Assembly: GCA_002102555.1 (NCBI GenBank)
Contig: MCFL01000024.1
Coordinates: 186,001 to 250,000, forward strand
Length of the DNA stretch: 64,000 nucleotides
Direction: 5' to 3'
From: Catenaria anguillulae PL171
Lineage: Eukaryota > Blastocladiomycota > Blastocladiomycetes > Blastocladiales > Catenariaceae
Shown: positions 58,754 through 64,000 of the stretch, piece by piece
How positions within the stretch are numbered: the stretch's first letter is position 1
Layout: each line of letters opens with the position of its first letter
Program-made: the position numbers and the translations under genes
Notes under the pieces: generated by a model
Databases searched by the model: none
What the model was told of the DNA's origin: nothing
What the model saw: the letters and a program-made list of their open reading frames with translations, nothing else

Positions 58754-61700
58754 TTATACAGGCATTGGCACTTTCCGCCTCACAATCCCTTCCACTGCAC
58801 ACCACCACAAATCCACTGCCGCGCGCTGTTCCACCGGCCCGAGCACCTGCTGCACCAGCTCCTGGTACATGTCTCTTGTCACCTCATCCCTCCGCATCTC
58901 GGGTACGCTTGCGACTGCCCGCTGCCACATTGGCCACAGCTCCTTGTCTACCATCAACACGCTCGCAAACACCTTAACGAGCAAAGTAAAGGGCACCTGC
59001 ACTGCGGGATCCTGCTTGTGCTGCAACGCCGAAATGAGAACGGCATACATGGCCTTGTACACGGCGTTGACAATCGCGTTGGGGACGTGATCGCAATGGC
59101 CAAGCTGGTCGGCAAGTTGATGCCCAACAATGGTCACGAACGCCAAACTCGCGTCCGTGCCAATGCGCGCAAGCACTTGAAGCAGGTACGGGCTCGGAAA
59201 CGACCACGAAACACCCGTCTCTGGATGCGTCCCTGACATGGTCAGGACATTGACAATGTGCGTCACGAGCGGGACACGTCCTGATGGGTGCGCCGGCAAG
59301 CCACTCGCAGATAGCATCAAGTCAATCTGTTGCAAATCCCACGCACTGTACAAGACGGTAAATCCGACGGCAAGGTGATCGAGACGCTGATGTAAATGCG
59401 TGAGTGCCGCGGCCGCGGCCTTGGTCGCATGTGTCCAGTCGCTTTGCGAAGGTGGCCGCCGCGCGGAAGCTGGATCGAGAATTGCCGGCGCAATTGCCAG
59501 CGTATCAATGCCAAGCGAAACCATTTCCTTTTCGGTCACCGACTCGCCAAACCCGCCCGTATCTCGTGCATGCCCATCATTGCCACTGCGGCATTTCGGT
59601 TCCATAGCGAATGAACCGACTCGAGTGCAACCCGCTTGTCCGCCAACCGCGTAAACTCCTTGAAAAACTCAAACAGGAGGTAGTCGTACAGCTCGGCACG
59701 CACCGCAATCACAGCATCCACGCCGTCCACCATGCCCAAGGTGCCTGCCCCCACAGCATGCACCTGCCAATGTGTTCCAAAACCCTGGCCATACCGCTTG
59801 CCTTGCGCACGTCGGCATTGGCCGTGTACAAAATGGCGCCCGCAACCGTCTCGGAACTAATGCCCACAACCTGGCCCGCCCGAGCGGGGGACACAATCTG
59901 GCCAGCTGTGCGAGCCAAGCGAGAAATTGTTGCGCAACGTCGGGTGCCGCGTAATGAAAGACGCGGTGCAGCACGAGCCCAAATGTCTTGTTGGACCCAA
60001 ATAACATGGACACGAGCCCATACACCACGGGACACACTTGCTTGTCTGCCGCGGCCACAGACGACTGCAGCTGCGTGCACATGGGCATGCTCAGCAGCAT
60101 CGGCACCATTCGCTCCAGCACAATGGCGCACTCGGCAGGCGTCAGTTCCCTTCCCGGATCGTCTCCTCCACTAGCTCCTCATCCAACGTGGTCGAAAACG
60201 CATTGAATAGCCCGCGGGCCAACACGCCCTCGAGCAACTCGTGATCCTTGGCGACAGCGCCAAGCACCACCGCCAACACCCTTGCAGCCTCGCGCGGCGC
60301 ATGCTCAGCCGTCATAATCACATGGACCAACCGCTGAAGGACCTCATCGGCGGCGGTCGACCCACGGGCATCCACGTATCTGGCCACCTGTTTTGCCACC
60401 ACCTTGAGCTGCATTTCGGCAAGCGCAGGCAGCCCCGAAAAATCCACGCGCACCAAGTCTTCAATCACGCCCAAATCCATCAACTTGCGGCCTGCCGTCC
60501 ACCGCCACGTCCATTCGCGCAGCATCAGCGGCACATTGTCTGCCGACCCTGGCCAGGCCGCGGGCGCGTGTCCATGCACACATCCAGCCTCGATCTTGAC
60601 TTTGCCTTCCTGGGCTGTTGCATCGACCGCCACCAACTCGGCAGGCTCGTACCCGACCATGACGCGCATCACGGCAGCCACAATGGGCCCGTCCTTGTGG
60701 CGCAACTGCCGTAACATGCTCCTGGCCAGCACGGGCGTGTCCAAGACATGGCAAAACACGTCCCACGCAGCAAGCGGTACCGCCGCCAAGTCGACGGCCC
60801 CGACGAGCGCGTCAAACACGGGAATCAGCACGTGATGCATCCACGTGGGTGTGGGCGAGCTGGCCAGTGCCAGCATGAGATCCAGCATGGATTGCGCGGG
60901 CAATCGGAGGTCGGCAAACAGCAAGTGCGGCGCGAGGCGCGTGGTAGGTTGTGCAAAGTAGGCGTGGAGAATGGCGAGAAGCGGCGGGTGTGCGGCAAGG
61001 TGGGCCATGGGCAAGTGGCGTAGAAGAGAGCGGGCGACTCCGCCGAGGGTCGATGCGTCGGTGTACAGGTGCGCGTGCGAGGTGGCCGAGCGGTCGAGCG
61101 TTTCGTGGCCTCCTTGGGTCGTGGGCGAGGCACAATGTGCGATGAAGGCATCGAGGAGAGCGATTTTGAGGCGTGGATCAGAGGCTTGCGCGAGAATCAG
61201 GTCGCGGAGAGGGTCGAGTAAAGGGCCAAACCTGAGCATGTGGGAAAAGAAGAGGGCGACGCTGGTGACTTGGGTTGGAGCGATCGAGTAAGTGAGGGTG
61301 CTGGAGAGGAAAGGTGGGATTGGCGGGGGGATTTGTGCATTGGACCGAGACGACGACAAGTGATGACGTTCGCGGTCACGGTCACGGTCGCGATGGTGCA
61401 TTCGGGGCCGCTTGGAGGGAGGCGGCTGGTTGTCGCTGGATGCGTCTGCGGCCGCCGCATGTCCATTGCCGGAAGTTGGCGAAGGACAGGCTCGGCGATA
61501 AGTGTGTGGAGTGATGATGGTGCGTGAAGTCGACAAGGTGAACGAGGGCAGCGAATGGCATGGTGGATACTGGGTCAAAAGTGGAGGAGCCTCGGGTTGT
61601 TGATGGATGAACACTGACGCAAGAGCCGCCAAGGCACCGCGACCACAGATGCTGGTTCGACACCATGGCCATGAGCTTCGGGAGCGGTCGTCGCCCAAAC

Positions 61701-62546
61701 CGTCCACACGGCATCAAATAACTTTATCTTGACGGGTTCCTTGGGCCTGCCTGGTGCCGGGACCATTGGGTGCAGTGCCAACCACGTGTCGACAAACCAG
61801 CGAGATATGACCTGTGGGGATGAATCTCGCAGCCATTGCGACAGGGAGTTGCAACATGTACGAACAAAGTGTGGGATGGGATTGTTGGCGTCCAGTTGGA
61901 AGGTTGATGGTCATCAAGGGCAGGCAGCGGTTGGATCCAGAACGGCAGGTACGGCTGCATGAGCCCTGGATGGTAACCAATTTGAGCTGATCCTCGGGGA
62001 AAAGGTCGAGGCTGAATGGCGGCGGCGGCGGCGGCGGCGGCGGTGCATGCTGTTGCACCAGCGGTGGTGGGGTATGCTGGGGCTCGTGCTCTGTTGGCAA
62101 GGTCGCTGGGTGCGGCTCGACATTTGGATCGTCGACATGCGGCGAGAAAGGTTGATGTCTGTTATCCGGATGCCCTCGATCGGAGCGAGGGCTGCGTGGC
62201 GAGAACGGTGCCGCCTGCCGTTGCCCTCGGTATCGTGAAGTATCTCGACGGTCGTTGGAGTAATCACCACGGCCGCCACGCCTCGAAGTGGAATCGACAT
62301 CGCCATGCTGGTTGGAAAAGCCGTTGCGGCTGCGCTCGTGATTGTCCCGCTCGCCCTCCAAGTCTCGGTCCCCATCTCTGCCATCTTCCCTGCCGTATTG
62401 ACCTCGGCCACGGCCGCTTCTCCCACCGCCTCCTCGCTTGCCTTGGTAGCGGTCTCGTCCCCCACTTTGACCGCCGCGGCCGCCGCCATTGGGCCGTTCG
62501 TTTCTCTCGCGGTACCCGTCTGGATGCGCCCACGGTATGAACTCAT
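58754..62546 (-). CDS. Large helical scaffold protein with RGG-rich N-terminus, unassigned
   Basis: ATG 62546 (MSSYRGRIQTG). One extra base in the C run at 62515-62517 continues into an Arg/Gly-rich RNA-binding-type region (GGGRGGQSGGRDRYQGKRGG) and a Pro-rich linker with nine consecutive Pro. Ordered sequence then begins: FSLDLFPEDQLKLVTIQGLM, PYLPFWIQPLP. A short intron (about 61804-61855, GTACAT to CACAG) joins to VISRWFVDTWLALHP and VKIKLFDAVWTVWA. After an Arg/Asp-rich insert (RDRDRDRERHH, about 61370) comes a long HEAT-like helical array down to TGA/TAG at 58754. Examples are FFSHMLRFGPLLDPLRDLIL, LVHVIMTAEHAPREAARVL, GLVSMLFGSNKTFGLVLHRV and LLVKVFASVLMVDKELWPMW. About 1,150 residues. 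Frame slips near 61650, 60140, 59860 and 59590. The layout recalls Integrator or Mediator scaffold subunits (weakest hint INTS3-like), but I cannot assign it. Confidence 0.6.
62018..62043. repeat. GGC trinucleotide repeat coding for poly-proline
   Basis: Nine or so GGC units on the plus strand. On the minus strand they encode the poly-Pro linker of the scaffold protein. Length is likely polymorphic. Confidence 0.8.
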
Positions 62547-63037
62547 GGTGTCGTGATTGTTGCCGGGAGTTGTAATTACATAAAACGTCTTGCATGGACT
62601 GACTGATGAGCATGGCCGTTCATCGATATCATCCGAGGTCGCCGCCGGTTTGACAATATGATGGCGCCGCAGGGTGGTGCCGCCATCGCAAACGCCGACT
62701 GGGGAGCCGAAAGATGTGGCCTGGCTTTTCTCCTCGCCGCGGCATCGCATCTGTCCTGCTATGGACCGATGGCTTGGTGGCTTCTGTGAGTCCACTCGGT
62801 TCAGAGGCAACGAGTCAACCATCAAATCAAGAACGGGCGGTATATACAGATGTCTCGTGAATAGCACGCAGAGCATGCAGGAGCAGGAGGGCGCAACGGC
62901 CGTCCGGACCATGCCCAGGAAAACAAGAAAAGAGAAAGGAAAATGAAGATGAAAGGGATACAAAGTCAACGACAGTCAACTCGACAACACGTCTTGGGAC
63001 TTGATCGAATCGCGTCGGTTGGCAAGCGGGCGGTTAC

Positions 63038-63235
63038 TTACTCCTTCTTTTCTGACGAGGCCGCCGTGGTCGGCTCACGCTCGAGCTCCTCCATGGCATC
63101 TTCAATCTCGTCGTCGAGATTGCCCCAGTTGCCCTTGCCGCCGCCGTGCTTCTTTTCGCCCTTGGTGCCGCCGTTGCGCGCAACATGGCGGTCCTTGGTG
63201 GCCGCGCCGCCAGTTGGAGCAGGTCCGAGAGTCAT
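63038..63235 (-). CDS. Stf2/Tma10-like small hydrophilin
   Basis: ATG 63235, stop TAA 63038-63040, 65 residues, single exon. Very hydrophilic. The core HGGGKGNWGNLDDEIEDAME matches the G-x-G-K-G-N-W-G and D-E-I-x-D signature of the yeast Stf2/Tma10 family, small proteins first described as ATP-synthase stabilising factors and later as desiccation-protective hydrophilins. The basic lead (KDRHVARNGGTKGEKKHGGG) and Glu-rich end fit the family. Slightly shorter than yeast Stf2 (84 residues). A TATA-like box lies about 255 bases upstream on the same strand. Confidence 0.8.
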   Translation of the reverse strand: MTLGPAPTGGAATKDRHVARNGGTKGEKKHGGGKGNWGNLDDEIEDAMEELEREPTTAASSEKKE

Positions 63236-64000
63236 GGTTGGTGTTTGGTGAGATTTGGGTGGTAGAAAGCTATGTGACAGACAGCCAAGGAGCGGAGGCG
63301 CGCGTCAGCTATGGCCCAGGCGTGACTGGCAGTCGGTCTCAATCCATGAGGAGACATGACATACATGGAACGATGTGTGACGTGAGACGCAACACTTGCA
63401 ATTGAGAGAGGTAAGGATTGGTAATGGTTAAGGTACTTATGGGGAGTTGGCAGTGAGAGAGCGAGGGCAGCTGGGTCGGCAACAGCACCTTTTTATATCC
63501 TTGCCCAATTTCTCATGAACTTTGTCGATCGACCCAACTCAAAGTGAGGACGCGTGTGGTTGAGTCAACCACCGTCATGTTGACGAGGAGGTATGTACGT
63601 TTGTATGTACCCCGAGTACAGCTACGAATCGTTATCGATATCATTGCTGTACGGCATTGGTTTTATTTTTTTTTTTTCGATTCTCGACGTTCAATCTCCA
63701 TCTGACACAAAGTCACTGTGCCCGAGTCAAATGTTGTTCGCAAACATTTTATATTATACATGGACGGCCCTCAACTCACACTCATTCACGTGTCGACACC
63801 ATCGTCCATCCCTTTTCAGCACCAGACCCACTGCAACCGCCAATCCGGTATCGAGAGAAACATGATGGCCGGATTTCTTACACAAGATCCATTTCAATGG
63901 TCACTCGAGTCACTGGTTCTCCCCGGCAACCTATACCTCCTGATTTCAGCTCTATTCAGAGCGACCCGACTCCATGCGAGGAGCAAACAACCGTATTACC
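63236..64000. other. Window end, no gene seen apart from the TATA-like box
   Basis: Upstream region of the Stf2-like gene. Contains a T run of about twelve near 63668-63679. The plus-strand frame 63593-63865 resembles nothing. Confidence 0.35.
63488..63500 (-). promoter_or_regulatory. TATA-like box of the Stf2-like gene
   Basis: Minus-strand GGATATAAAAAGG, about 255 bases before the ATG. The clearest TATA match next to any gene in this window. It fits a strongly induced stress gene, but that is inference. Confidence 0.45.

Noticed and set aside
1-64000. Programmed ribosomal frameshifting as the cause of the many frame breaks
   Set aside because: The sites share no slippery heptamer or downstream structure, and occur in unrelated genes; run-length error explains them better.
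1-64000. Transposons, terminal repeats or CRISPR-like arrays
   Set aside because: No transposase or reverse-transcriptase motifs, no long direct or inverted repeats, and no regularly spaced repeats were seen.

Overview
The window looks like nuclear DNA of a zoosporic (flagellated) fungus. Genes are packed on both strands. They carry many short GT-AG introns, mostly 65-97 nt, and encode fungal-type enzymes alongside axoneme proteins that Dikarya lack (DRC3, IQUB, CFAP157) and an animal-like mitochondrial calcium-uptake regulator (MICU). Blastocladiomycota (Allomyces/Catenaria type) is my best guess and Chytridiomycota is possible. This placement is inference from gene content, not a database match. 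I found no mobile element, CRISPR array, rRNA or convincing tRNA.

Layout. 0-9 kb: 3' part of a Neo1-type P4-ATPase (+), converging on flagellar DRC3 (-), then a Trk potassium transporter (+). 9-18 kb: TCP11-family protein (-), IQUB (+), GATA-finger transcription factor (-). 19-26 kb: aldo-keto reductase (+), alternative NADH dehydrogenase (-), XRCC4-like NHEJ factor (-). 26-36 kb: a large unassigned protein, MICU, pyroglutamyl peptidase I with a decayed tandem copy, and a single-pass Ser/Thr/Pro-rich membrane protein (all +). 36-49 kb: CFAP157 (-), a multi-pass membrane protein (+), glycogenin with a very long tail ending in a C-terminal hydrophobic segment (-), a basic Ser/Pro-rich protein (-), a small membrane protein (-). 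49-64 kb: triple-KH RNA-binding protein (+), RTF2 (-), an alpha-solenoid protein (+), a multi-pass membrane protein (+), DNA polymerase alpha subunit B (-), a large helical scaffold with an RGG-rich N-terminus (-), and a Stf2/Tma10-like hydrophilin (-).

The genes do not form one pathway. Recurring themes are the axoneme (DRC3, IQUB, CFAP157, perhaps TCP11), DNA replication and repair (POLA2, RTF2, XRCC4), mitochondria (NDE, MICU, Stf2-like) and membranes or ion balance (P4-ATPase, Trk).

Main caveat: at a dozen or more places a conserved protein continues in another frame after a shift that one extra or one fewer base in a short homopolymer would repair. This most likely reflects run-length errors in the assembly. 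Exon ends and starts are therefore approximate where noted.
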